Source: an uncultured Anaerolineae bacterium (lineage in GTDB: Bacteria > Chloroflexota > Anaerolineae > Anaerolineales > Villigracilaceae). Taken from it: 10,945 nt of DNA. The stretch is taken from contig CAIRYE010000128.1 in assembly GCA_903882765.1 (NCBI GenBank), positions 1 to 10,945 of the forward strand, given 5' to 3'. Position numbers and translations under genes: made by a program. The notes beneath the pieces are model-generated. The model was not told where the DNA came from, did no database searches, and saw only the letters and a program-made list of their open reading frames with translations. Position 1 is the stretch's first letter; every line of letters starts with the position of its first letter. Below are positions 1 through 7,475 of this stretch, piece after piece.

Positions 1-1094
1 ACCTGCGCGGCAAGGGCATCAGAGAGGTAATCACCATTGAGGTTGAGGGTAGCGATCACATCATAATCGCGGGGGCGGATGATGGTGAACTGTAAGCTAA
101 CATCAGCGATGGAATCTTTTACCATCAACTTGCTTTTCCATTTACCATCGCCGTGGGTATCCCAAAGTTTCAAGGCTTCTTCCACTTCGCCCATAATATC
201 TTTTTTCTGGTCGGGCGACATCATATCGAAACCGGGATCGATCGCTTTGGCGTTTTCTTCCACGGTCATTCCGGGCTTGCCTTCCTTGTTTCCAAGGATC
301 CAAGATTCGCGTTCGGTAATGATCTCATTACGGAACTCGCGTTTTGTGAGGGCATAACCCCAATCTTTGAAGGCGCCTTCGGTGAATTTCATAATATTGC
401 CTTTATGAACAAAATTCACGCTCTTGCGATTGTTATCCAAAGCCCACTGAATTGCGGCGCGTACGAGTCGTTCGGTTCCTTCAACCGATACTGGCTTGAT
501 GCCAATGCCAGCTGTGTCAGGAAATCGCATTTTGGCGTATTCTTTGGGGAAGGCTTCTTTAAATAGTTCTTTGAATTTTTTGTTGTCTTCAGAGCCATAG
601 GCAAATTCAATACCAGTGTAAATATCTTCAGTGTTTTCGCGGAAGATCACCATATCGACATATTCAGGGTGCTTCACAGGGGAAGGCACGCCTTGGTACC
701 AACGAACTGGCCGTTGGCAAACGTACAGATCCAACAATTTGCGCAAGGCTACGTTGAGAGAACGGATACCACCGCCGATAGGAGTGGTAAGTGGACCTTT
801 GATACCAACCAGAAACTCATTGAAAGCTTCGGTGGTCTCTTCGGGAAGCCAGGTGTTGAACTGCAGGAAAGATTTCTCACCGGCGTAGACTTCCATCCAA
901 TGAACTTTCTTCTTACCACCATAAGCTTTTTGTACAGCAGCATCAAATACTCGGACGGAGGCTCTCCAGATGTCACGACCAGTTCCATCGCCTTCAATAA
1001 AAGGAAGGATGGGATTATCAGGAACCTGAAGTTTTCCATCTTTAATAACGATCTTTGCCCCACCTTCGGGGACCTTAACCAACTTATACGCCAT
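1..1094 (-). CDS. icd: Isocitrate dehydrogenase, NADP-type family (3' end cut by window edge)
   Basis: Converts isocitrate to 2-oxoglutarate and CO2 in the TCA cycle; cytoplasmic. The 364 visible codons read as a classic bacterial Icd: IEGDGTGRDI near residues 33-42, KGPLTTPIGGGIRSLNVALR at about 99-118, a block with RPVRWYQGVPSPVKHPE, then VIFRENTEDIY, and at the window edge NLNGDYLSDALAAQ. Ser112 sits at the place of the E. coli substrate-binding and regulatory Ser113, followed by the conserved Asn and Arg. E. coli Icd is 416 residues, so roughly 50 C-terminal residues are missing. These include the HGTAPKYA region and later residues that separate NADP from NAD use, so coenzyme choice cannot be read here. 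The ATG at 1094 is preceded by AAGGAG (1106-1101) with a 6-nt gap, a textbook start. It is transcribed divergently from the rRNA methyltransferase gene. Confidence 0.95.
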   Translation of the reverse strand, partial: MAYKLVKVPEGGAKIVIKDGKLQVPDNPILPFIEGDGTGRDIWRASVRVFDAAVQKAYGGKKKVHWMEVYAGEKSFLQFNTWLPEETTEAFNEFLVGIKGPLTTPIGGGIRSLNVALRKLLDLYVCQRPVRWYQGVPSPVKHPEYVDMVIFRENTEDIYTGIEFAYGSEDNKKFKELFKEAFPKEYAKMRFPDTAGIGIKPVSVEGTERLVRAAIQWALDNNRKSVNFVHKGNIMKFTEGAFKDWGYALTKREFRNEIITERESWILGNKEGKPGMTVEENAKAIDPGFDMMSPDQKKDIMGEVEEALKLWDTHGDGKWKSKLMVKDSIADVSLQFTIIRPRDYDVIATLNLNGDYLSDALAAQ

Positions 1095-1124
1095 AACTAA
1101 CTCCTTTGGAAAGTAATCTATACG

Positions 1125-1130
1125 ATTATA
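1125..1130 (-). promoter_or_regulatory. Candidate -10 box of the icd promoter
   Basis: Read on the minus strand this is a perfect TATAAT, about 30 nt before the icd start codon, giving a predicted leader of about 24 nt that contains the AAGGAG site. I see no convincing -35 hexamer at 16-18 nt spacing. The box lies between arms of a 7-bp inverted repeat (AAAGTAA at 1110-1116, TTACTTT at 1135-1141), which could be an operator. Confidence 0.5.
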
Positions 1131-1213
1131 CACTTTACTTTTTAATGGATATAGTGATGATTGTCATACACAAAAAACTTTTTATTGGTAGAAACAGTAT
1201 GAATCAAATCGAA

Positions 1214-1222
1214 TGTTATACT
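1214..1222 (+). promoter_or_regulatory. Candidate extended -10 promoter of the rRNA methyltransferase gene
   Basis: TGTTATACT matches the extended -10 pattern TGnTATAAT with one mismatch. It ends 17 nt before the ATG at 1240, so transcription would start about 10 nt before the codon. No Shine-Dalgarno sequence is present in that short leader, which fits leaderless or near-leaderless initiation. No clear -35 hexamer is seen, as is usual for extended -10 promoters. Confidence 0.45.
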
Positions 1223-1239
1223 TGTAAATTAGAAAACCT

Positions 1240-1971
1240 ATGCCTGAATATATTTACTCTCGAAACGCAGTGTATGAAGCCCTTGTCGCCAACCGAAGAC
1301 AAGCTATCAAGTTATTAATATCCGATACCGCCCAAGAAAAAGGGTCGATCATCAAGATATTAGAGATCGCCAAACAGAGGCGCATCCCCGTAGAAAGAAT
1401 TAACAAACAAAAGCTAGATAAGTTCTCTCAGCAGCACCAAGGGGTGGTGTTAGAAACCAGCCCATACCCTTATGCCGACATAGCCGATATGATCGACCTG
1501 GCTACCAACAAACAAGAACCCCTGTTCATTTTATTACTCGATAGTCTGCAGGATCCTCAAAATTTTGGCACCCTCCTTCGCACCGCCGAAGCGGTGGGTG
1601 TTCACGGCATCATTTTGCCCCTCGCGCATACAGTAGAAGTTACCCCCGCGGTTGTCAATTCCTCGTCCGGCGCGTCCGAGCATCTTTTCATCGGTCGCTC
1701 TAACCTTGCCCTTGCCATTGATATCCTAAAAAACGAAGGCGCTTGGATCGTTGGCTTGGATGAAGACGAAAAATCCCAAACCCCTGACCGCGTTCGGCTG
1801 GATGGGGCGATCGGTGTAGTGGTCGGCTCTGAAGGCGAAGGCATTCGGCCATTGATCAGCAAGAAATGTGATTTCCTTCTCAAGTTGCCTATGAAAGGCA
1901 AAATTGAGTCGTTGAACGCTTCGGTCGCGGGTTCCATCGTGCTATACCTTACCTTGCTTGCTCGAAAATAA
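1240..1971 (+). CDS. rlmB: 23S rRNA (guanosine-2'-O-)methyltransferase, RlmB/TrmH (SPOUT) family
   Basis: A 243-residue SAM-dependent RNA 2'-O-ribose methyltransferase of the SpoU/TrmH family, the usual length for RlmB-type enzymes. The N-terminal part (about 1-75, beginning IYSRNAVYEAL) is the RNA-binding substrate domain typical of RlmB. The catalytic SPOUT knot carries all three family motifs: DPQNFGTLLRTAEAVG (105-120, with the conserved Asn and Arg114), VVVGSEGEGI (193-202), and LPMKGKIESLNASVA (216-230) that closes the SAM-binding knot. The start at 1240 gives the standard family N-terminus. No Shine-Dalgarno precedes it, and the upstream extended -10 suggests a very short leader. The family is clear; RlmB versus another TrmH-family target is less certain. 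The sulfotransferase gene follows 17 bp later and may be co-transcribed. Confidence 0.9.
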   Translation: MPEYIYSRNAVYEALVANRRQAIKLLISDTAQEKGSIIKILEIAKQRRIPVERINKQKLDKFSQQHQGVVLETSPYPYADIADMIDLATNKQEPLFILLLDSLQDPQNFGTLLRTAEAVGVHGIILPLAHTVEVTPAVVNSSSGASEHLFIGRSNLALAIDILKNEGAWIVGLDEDEKSQTPDRVRLDGAIGVVVGSEGEGIRPLISKKCDFLLKLPMKGKIESLNASVAGSIVLYLTLLARK

Positions 1972-1988
1972 AAAAACACGAGGCATCC

Positions 1989-3014
1989 ATGCTTGATCGT
2001 ATAAAAACCTCCATAAAGATCCTGATCAAAGGCAATGGCCAACAACGAGTTCGTACCAGCAGCCCATCGATCTCGAGCGAGGATCTTGCTGATATCAAAA
2101 AATTTTTCAAACGAGAAAAATTCTTTATTTTTGGCCACGCCCGATCCGGCACTACCCTTTTAGCAAGGCTCATCCGTTTACACCCCGAAGTTCACTGCAA
2201 TTGGCAAGCTCATTTCTTTACGCGAGCTCCCTTTCTTAATTCGCTGGTCAATTCCCTCGAAGCGGAAGAGTGGCTCACGCGAAAATCAAATCGCTGGAAT
2301 CACGGTAGGGATCTTTCTCCCTTGTTACTGCGAGGCGCCGCTGACTTGATCTTAGAGCGCGACGCGGAAGCGGCAGGCAAACGCATTGTGGGCGATAAAA
2401 GCCCATCGAGTCTCATCCACGGGCAGGCTGTTCGCGACCTGCAGAAGATCTACCCCGATTGCACCCTGATCTATATCATCCGCGATGGCCGAGATGTTCT
2501 CATCTCAGAACGATTTCGTAATTTTATAGAAGGTTCTAAATACCTCACCAAAGAAGATAAAAGTATCATTGCTAACCTGAAAAAGGACCAAACCCCCTTC
2601 ATTGATGGGACCCGTTCCATCTTCACTGATGACTTTATCAAAAGAGCGACCCAAGGTTGGGTTGATAACATCTGCGAAACGGTACTGGAAGGAAACAAAT
2701 TGTTCCCCGAACGTTTTGTAACTTTAAAATACGAAGACTTGCTTCAACAGCCCTTTGCGGAGATGGAAAAGGTTTGGCTCGCCTTAGGCGTAGGTGTAGA
2801 CCCAGCGCTCGAAAAAGAAGTGCAAGCTGAGATCTCTTCCAATCCTGATGAAAAATGGCAAGCCGAAAAAGATGATTCCATTTCCTCTTTCTTGCCAAAA
2901 GGCAAAGCGGGAAACTGGAAAAATATGTTCACAAAAAATGACCAAGCTATTTTCAAAAAAATAGCCGGCAAAACCCTGATCGAATGCGATTACGAGAAAG
3001 ATATGAACTGGTAA
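1989..3014 (+). CDS. PAPS-dependent sulfotransferase (first of two)
   Basis: A 341-residue cytoplasmic-looking protein with no signal peptide or membrane span. Sulfotransferases move a sulfuryl group from PAPS to a hydroxyl or amine of an acceptor. The 5'-phosphosulfate-binding loop is FGHARSGTTLLARLI (48-62) and the 3'-phosphate-binding segment is IYIIRDGRDVLIS (161-173). GDKSP (135-139) is a motif common in the Sulfotransfer_3-like branch. Near the C-terminus, KGKAGNWKNMFT (304-315) matches the RKGxxGxWKxxFT-type PAPS-binding motif. The protein stops at YEKDMNW, almost identical to the end of the second sulfotransferase here although the rest differs strongly. The start is the first ATG after the rRNA methyltransferase stop, with a modest GAGG (1980-1983). 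The acceptor is unknown; the context suggests a glycan. Confidence 0.88.
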   Translation: MLDRIKTSIKILIKGNGQQRVRTSSPSISSEDLADIKKFFKREKFFIFGHARSGTTLLARLIRLHPEVHCNWQAHFFTRAPFLNSLVNSLEAEEWLTRKSNRWNHGRDLSPLLLRGAADLILERDAEAAGKRIVGDKSPSSLIHGQAVRDLQKIYPDCTLIYIIRDGRDVLISERFRNFIEGSKYLTKEDKSIIANLKKDQTPFIDGTRSIFTDDFIKRATQGWVDNICETVLEGNKLFPERFVTLKYEDLLQQPFAEMEKVWLALGVGVDPALEKEVQAEISSNPDEKWQAEKDDSISSFLPKGKAGNWKNMFTKNDQAIFKKIAGKTLIECDYEKDMNW

Positions 3015-3019
3015 CGAAT

Positions 3020-4021
3020 ATGAGACTCCTGATCGCTGGTCTCGGCTCGATCGGCCGCAGACATTTCCGAAATTTCCTTTCGCTTGGAGTGACCGACATC
3101 ATCCTATTGCGGAAGAATTTATCAACCCTCTCTGATGACGAACTCGCTGGCTATCCGGTCGAGAACGACATCGAACTTGCCCTTGAAAAATACAAGCCCG
3201 ATGGTGTCATCGTCGCGAACCCCTCCTCCAATCACTTAGAGATCGCCATTCCCGCCGCCAAAGCCGGCTGCGCCATCCTGTTGGAAAAACCCATTTCCGA
3301 TACCATGGACAATGTCGCTGAACTAGAGCAAGCCGCTACCTACAATAAGAACCGAATTTTGGTTGGCTTTCAATTTCGGTACCACCCAACCTTGCGCAAA
3401 GCCAAAGAGATCATTGAATCAGGCGCGCTGGGTAAAATTCTTACGGCGCATTCTCATTGGGGAGAGTATTTGCCGAACTGGCACCCGTGGGAAGATTACA
3501 AAGAAAGCTATGCCGCTCGTAAAGACTTGGGCGGAGGCGTGATCGTTACCCTAACCCACCCGATCGATTACCTAAGATATTTATTGGGTGATGTCGGCTC
3601 TGTTAGCGGTTTCAATGGTCATATTTCGCCATTAGTACTTCGGGATGTAGAAGATGTTGCTGAAATTGCCCTGCGCTTTTCTTCAGGGGCGATTGGCGGT
3701 GTACACGTCAATTACTTCCAACGCCCCCCCGTTCACCGGTTAGAGATCGTTGGCACCAAAGGCACCTTAAGATGGGATAATTCTGACGGCATTCTTCATC
3801 ATTATGATATGCCTGATCAGTTTGGCGTTATCAGCGGCAGCCCAAGCCCAGCCATCACATCTCTATACCCCCTTCCCGATGGATTCGACAGAAACGATCT
3901 TTTCATCGCGCAATCCAAGCACTTTCTTAATGTCATAAATGGGCAGGAGGCACCGATTTGCACCCTTGCGGACGGTGTTGAGGCGTTGAAAATAGCCCTT
4001 GCCGCAAAACAGCAAAAATAG
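3020..4021 (+). CDS. Gfo/Idh/MocA family sugar oxidoreductase
   Basis: A 333-residue NAD(P)-dependent dehydrogenase of the glucose-fructose oxidoreductase/inositol dehydrogenase/MocA family, which oxidises or reduces sugars, nucleotide sugars or polyols. The Rossmann fold opens at once with LIAGLGSIGRRHFRN (4-18). The family EKP motif, whose Lys is catalytic, is at 89-91. GGGVIVTLTHPIDY (171-184) supplies the His180 and Asp183 of the family's (D/H)xxH-like active-site region. The ATG at 3020 is preferred because the nucleotide-binding motif then begins at residue 4. An in-frame ATG at 2984 would add 12 unconvincing residues and overlap the sulfotransferase gene by 31 bp. There is no Shine-Dalgarno, so translation is probably coupled to the upstream stop 5 bp away. 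The substrate cannot be read from sequence; a role in nonulosonate or amino-sugar formation is a contextual guess. Confidence 0.85.
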   Translation: MRLLIAGLGSIGRRHFRNFLSLGVTDIILLRKNLSTLSDDELAGYPVENDIELALEKYKPDGVIVANPSSNHLEIAIPAAKAGCAILLEKPISDTMDNVAELEQAATYNKNRILVGFQFRYHPTLRKAKEIIESGALGKILTAHSHWGEYLPNWHPWEDYKESYAARKDLGGGVIVTLTHPIDYLRYLLGDVGSVSGFNGHISPLVLRDVEDVAEIALRFSSGAIGGVHVNYFQRPPVHRLEIVGTKGTLRWDNSDGILHHYDMPDQFGVISGSPSPAITSLYPLPDGFDRNDLFIAQSKHFLNVINGQEAPICTLADGVEALKIALAAKQQK

Positions 4022-4029
4022 GTCAAGAA

Positions 4030-4088
4030 CAGTTGTTAAAAATTTCACCAACGCTGATATAATAGCGAATATCCAAAATTCAGTTGTT
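4030..4088 (+). repeat. Direct repeat CAGTTGTT, two copies 51 bp apart
   Basis: The octamer lies at 4030-4037 and at 4081-4088, flanking the start region of the sat-cysC promoter. The 51-bp spacing is near five helical turns. It could be a pair of regulator half-sites; chance is also possible for a repeat this short. Confidence 0.25.
4033..4063 (+). promoter_or_regulatory. Promoter of the sat-cysC gene (extended -10)
   Basis: TGATATAAT at 4055-4063 is a perfect extended -10 element. TTGTTA at 4033-4038 is a possible -35, but its 19-nt spacing is long, so the extended -10 probably does most of the work. The leader of about 43 nt ends with AAGGAG at 4099-4104, 9 nt before the ATG at 4114. CAGTTGTT occurs twice, at 4030-4037 over the -35 and at 4081-4088 in the leader. 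I see no riboswitch-like fold. Confidence 0.65.
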
Positions 4089-4113
4089 GAATATTACCAA
4101 GGAGATCATTTAG

Positions 4114-5832
4114 ATGCCTAAAGCAAAACTTATTTCACCCTATGGTGGCAAGCTTGTAGACCTTGTAGTCACCGGAAAAGAACGCGAAGAACTGATAGCA
4201 CGAGCCTCGAAACTGCCTTCCATTAAGATCACCATGCGCAACTTGTGCGATCTTGAATTGTTGGCTACCGGCGGTTTCTCACCCCTCACCACTTTTATGG
4301 GCAAAGCCGATTACGATCGCGTTCTACGCGAAATGCGCCTAGCAGATGGCACATTGTGGTCCTTACCCATTACCCTCACTGCCGACCCCGCCGAACTGCC
4401 TACCGTTGGCGAAGATGTTGTTCTTCGAAACAGCAACAACGACGTGATCGCTATCCTCACCTTAGATGAGGTTTATCACTGGGATCTTGCTAGCGAAGCT
4501 GCCTTAGCTTATGGCTCCACTGATTCCAAGCACCCAATGGTTTCAGAAATGGCCAATTGGGGCAAGGTTTGCATTTCCGGCCCATTAAAGGTAATCAACC
4601 TCCCTAAATATTACGACTTTGTTGATCTTCGCCGCACTCCTCTCGAAGTTCGCCAAATGTTGGAAGATATGGGCAATGATAATGTTGTCGCCTTCCAAAC
4701 CCGTAACCCTCTCCACCGCATTCACGAAGAATTGACCAAACGTGCCGCAGCGCAGGTAAAGGGCTCTCTCATCATTCATCCAGTGGTTGGTATGACCAAA
4801 CCTGGTGATGTCGACCATTACACCCGTGTTCGTGTTTACAAAGCTCTAGTTGATAACTACTACGACGCTAAAAGCACCTCCCTCAGCCTTCTTCCCCTTG
4901 CCATGCGAATGGCCGGCCCCAAGGAAGCTGTCCTTCACGCCATCATTCGCCGTAACTTCGGCGCGAACCACTTCATCGTCGGCCGCGACCATGCCGGCCC
5001 CGGCAAGGATTCAACTGGCAAGCTGTTCTACGGCCCTTACGACGCTCAGGAAATGATGAAGGAACATGAAGCCGAACTCGGCATGAAAATGATCCCCTTC
5101 GAAGAATTGCTTTATCTTCCTGATGAAGATCGCTACGTGGAAGCCAAGGATGTTCCTCAAGGCGCTAAAGTGCTCAACATTTCTGGCACTCAGGTACGTG
5201 AAGACTATTTGGAAAAGGGAAGACTTTTACCCGAATGGTTCACCCGACCCGAGACCGCTGAGATCTTACGCGAGATGTACCCACCCCGAAACAAGCAGGG
5301 CTTCGCTCTGTGGTTCACCGGTCTTTCCGGCTCCGGAAAATCCGCCACCACCGCCGTTGTCACATCCCTTTTACTCGAACGCGGTAAAGAAGTATCCCAA
5401 TTGGATGGTGATGTAGTCCGCACCCACCTTTCCAAAGGCCTTGGTTTCAGCAAAGCGGACCGCGACACCAACATTCTGCGCATCGGCTTTGTCGCTGGTG
5501 AGATCGTACATGCCGGCGGCGCTGTTATCTGCGCGGCCATCAGCCCTTACCGCTCTACCCGCGAAGAAGCTCGAAAGATGGTTGGTGATAACTTCATTGA
5601 GATCTTTATGGATACTCCTGTTGAAGTATGTGAACAACGTGATGTAAAAGGCTTGTACAAACAGGCTCGCCAAGCTGTCATCGATGGCAAACCAATGGGC
5701 TTTACCGGCGTGGATGATCCCTACGAACCACCTGTTAGCCCTGAGATCGCTTTGATGGGCAGCGGCGTTACCCCTGAAGAAAACGCCCGCAAGGTCATCA
5801 AATACTTGGAAGACCAAGGTTACCTACTCTAA
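4114..5832 (+). CDS. sat-cysC: Bifunctional sulfate adenylyltransferase / adenylylsulfate kinase (PAPS synthase)
   Basis: A 572-residue cytoplasmic fusion that makes PAPS in two steps: sulfate + ATP to APS, then APS + ATP to PAPS. The N-terminal two thirds (about 1-391) is the single-chain Sat type, with a PUA-like start, QTRNPLHRIHE (195-205) as the QxRNxxHxxH catalytic motif, GRDHAGPG (290-297) and ISGTQVREDYLEKG (356-369). The C-terminal APS kinase (about 396-572) has the Walker A loop GLSGSGKS (403-410), DGDVVR (431-436), ISPYR with Ser477, the lid segment VKGLYKQAR (511-519) and a GVDDPYEPP block (532-540). Both halves keep their key residues and look active. The gene has its own extended -10 promoter, AAGGAG 9 nt upstream, and a strong terminator after the stop. 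With two sulfotransferases nearby and no sulfite-forming genes visible, supply of PAPS for sulfonation is more likely than cysteine synthesis. That role is inference. Confidence 0.95.
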   Translation: MPKAKLISPYGGKLVDLVVTGKEREELIARASKLPSIKITMRNLCDLELLATGGFSPLTTFMGKADYDRVLREMRLADGTLWSLPITLTADPAELPTVGEDVVLRNSNNDVIAILTLDEVYHWDLASEAALAYGSTDSKHPMVSEMANWGKVCISGPLKVINLPKYYDFVDLRRTPLEVRQMLEDMGNDNVVAFQTRNPLHRIHEELTKRAAAQVKGSLIIHPVVGMTKPGDVDHYTRVRVYKALVDNYYDAKSTSLSLLPLAMRMAGPKEAVLHAIIRRNFGANHFIVGRDHAGPGKDSTGKLFYGPYDAQEMMKEHEAELGMKMIPFEELLYLPDEDRYVEAKDVPQGAKVLNISGTQVREDYLEKGRLLPEWFTRPETAEILREMYPPRNKQGFALWFTGLSGSGKSATTAVVTSLLLERGKEVSQLDGDVVRTHLSKGLGFSKADRDTNILRIGFVAGEIVHAGGAVICAAISPYRSTREEARKMVGDNFIEIFMDTPVEVCEQRDVKGLYKQARQAVIDGKPMGFTGVDDPYEPPVSPEIALMGSGVTPEENARKVIKYLEDQGYLL

Positions 5833-5846
5833 TTTTCACCAAATTG

Positions 5847-5884
5847 CCGCGGCGCTCTAAAATTTCTAAGGCGCCGCGGTTTTT
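5847..5884 (+). terminator. Strong rho-independent terminator after sat-cysC
   Basis: CCGCGGCGC (5847-5855) pairs perfectly with GCGCCGCGG (5871-5879), a 9-bp almost all-GC stem with a 15-nt AT-rich loop. It is followed by TTTTT (5880-5884) and, after one C, TTT. It begins 14 nt after the sat-cysC stop. Unusually, the next gene's ATG is at 5889, directly on the U-tract. Confidence 0.9.
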
Positions 5885-5888
5885 CTTT

Positions 5889-7475
5889 ATGATACCCAAC
5901 CTCCTAAAAAAATTCCTTTTCCCACTCCATTTAGCTTTTATTGTGCTTTTCTCTATGGCTGTTATGGATAAAGCTACCCCGGCTGGCGCTGGGCTTGCCA
6001 ATGATTCCGTAGCTTACATTGCCGGGGCACGGTCGATCTTACAAGGAACAGGATATTCCGATATCTGGTTAGATAGCACCTTAGAACCTATCACACATTA
6101 CCCGCCGCTGCTCTCGATCGTGCTCAGCGCGATTGGTTTGGCGGGCATCGATCCTTTGCGATCTGTGAGGGTGTTGAACATCCTGCTTTTTGGGTCAAAT
6201 ACCCTTCTCATTGCTTTGGTCGGTTATCAACTGAGTCGATCGAAATGGATCTCCCTTTGGCTTGCCGCGCTATTTTTGCTCAATTCCTCACTACTCCGAG
6301 TTTCTTTGTACGCGATGAGCGAACCGTTGTTCTTAACTTTGTGTCTTTTGGCTTTTCTCGCCTTTTTTCTCGCGCTCGAACAAAATTACAAACCTAGCTG
6401 GCTGCTCCTTACCGGCGTTTTTACCGGCCTTTCGGTGTTGGCTAGATATTCCGGTTTAGCTTTAGTGCCGGCATTCGGGTTGTTATTACTACTCGCCCCA
6501 CTCGACCTCAAGCAAAAAGGCAAGAACCTTCTTTATTTCCTCTCCCCTATTGCGTTAGCCGTAGGGGCATGGTTCCTTCGCAACAAATTGGTCGCCTCTT
6601 CTTTCACCAACCGAACCCTGGAAATACACCCCATCACCCTAGACAATGTACTGCCGGGGATCTATAACCTATCCCGTATCTTCTTACCTCTAGATCAGAT
6701 CCGCGAACCGATCTTCAACAGCGGAGTGTGGAATCTCATCTTGCTAGGAGTATTGCTTTGCATGGTTGTTGGCACGATCGTTCTGCTACTTCGAATCATG
6801 ACAGGAAAAGAAGCCTCTACAGCCGCCAATGCTGTTACTACCTTGTTGGTGTTTTTCTTCTCGTACCTTGGATCCATCTTCTTTTCCATCTCGTTCTTTG
6901 ATAACAGCACAAAATTTCAGGATCGAATCCTCGCCCCAGCCGTCATTGTGTTTTTTATTTTAGCGGGGCTTGTGTTCCAGAAGACCGCCGCGCTTTTTGA
7001 AAAAACGAAACTCGTCAAGCTCAGCCGCGGAGTTGTTGCCGCCTCAATGATCGGCTCCATCCTCTTCTCGTTCGCTGGTGAAGCGGAAGCGATGAAGATA
7101 TTCTCGACCGAAGGACAAGGATATGCCTCATGGAAGTATCATGATTCTGCTATCCTCGCCGCTATCCGAGATCTGCCACAAGACGTTTCCATCTACACTA
7201 ACTCACCGCCCGCGGTGTACTTGGTGACCGAACGTAGTTCTCGGGTGATTCCAACTAAGGTCGACCCCGTTAGCAACACAAACCGCCCAGACTATGAGCA
7301 AGATATCGAAAAAATGGTCGCGCAGATCAATAACGGCGAAGCTGTCTTAGCTCTATTGAATACGAATGTCATCGAAAATTCAAGCGACGCTGGTTCGATC
7401 GAGTCCATCATTACACGCCTCAATAGCCTGAAAAAAACTGGGGACGCTGAATTATTTGGGGTATCATTACCTTGA
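5889..7475 (+). CDS. Polytopic GT-C type glycosyltransferase (GT39/ArnT-like)
   Basis: A 528-residue membrane protein resembling the ArnT/PMT_2 (family 39-like) lipid-phosphosugar-dependent glycosyltransferases. A first hydrophobic helix (about 10-25) leads to an external loop with ANDSVAYIAGA (37-47), where Asp39 fits the acidic residue of the GT-C loop-1 motif; THYPPLLSI follows at 69-77. Further hydrophobic helices lie near 76-85, 96-112, 120-132, 145-164, 171-202, 214-229, 283-301, 314-335, 348-364 and 380-396. KFQDRILAPA (342-351) resembles a late conserved loop. The tail from about 400 is soluble and probably extracytoplasmic. The ATG at 5889 is chosen because the in-frame TTG at 5844 would translate the terminator hairpin. 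There is no Shine-Dalgarno. The likely role is adding a sugar from an undecaprenyl-type carrier to a lipid, protein or glycan outside the membrane; donor and acceptor are unknown. Confidence 0.75.
   Translation: MIPNLLKKFLFPLHLAFIVLFSMAVMDKATPAGAGLANDSVAYIAGARSILQGTGYSDIWLDSTLEPITHYPPLLSIVLSAIGLAGIDPLRSVRVLNILLFGSNTLLIALVGYQLSRSKWISLWLAALFLLNSSLLRVSLYAMSEPLFLTLCLLAFLAFFLALEQNYKPSWLLLTGVFTGLSVLARYSGLALVPAFGLLLLLAPLDLKQKGKNLLYFLSPIALAVGAWFLRNKLVASSFTNRTLEIHPITLDNVLPGIYNLSRIFLPLDQIREPIFNSGVWNLILLGVLLCMVVGTIVLLLRIMTGKEASTAANAVTTLLVFFFSYLGSIFFSISFFDNSTKFQDRILAPAVIVFFILAGLVFQKTAALFEKTKLVKLSRGVVAASMIGSILFSFAGEAEAMKIFSTEGQGYASWKYHDSAILAAIRDLPQDVSIYTNSPPAVYLVTERSSRVIPTKVDPVSNTNRPDYEQDIEKMVAQINNGEAVLALLNTNVIENSSDAGSIESIITRLNSLKKTGDAELFGVSLP

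Noticed and set aside
153..1100. Several plus-strand open frames (for example 153-566 and 669-1100)
   Set aside because: They are antisense to icd, which is unmistakable on the minus strand across this whole stretch.
1602..2138. A 178-codon open frame on the minus strand
   Set aside because: It lies antisense to the rRNA methyltransferase and the first sulfotransferase, both with clear motifs; its translation shows no recognisable domain.
2984..3019. Upstream ATG for the oxidoreductase gene
   Set aside because: It adds 12 residues before a Rossmann motif that should be near the N-terminus and overlaps the sulfotransferase gene; ATG at 3020 fits better.
5371..5817. A 148-codon open frame on the minus strand
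   Set aside because: It is antisense to the APS kinase domain, whose motifs are intact; it is a codon-bias shadow.
5844..5888. Upstream TTG start for the glycosyltransferase gene
   Set aside because: The added codons are the terminator hairpin itself; the hydrophobic first helix begins properly after ATG at 5889.
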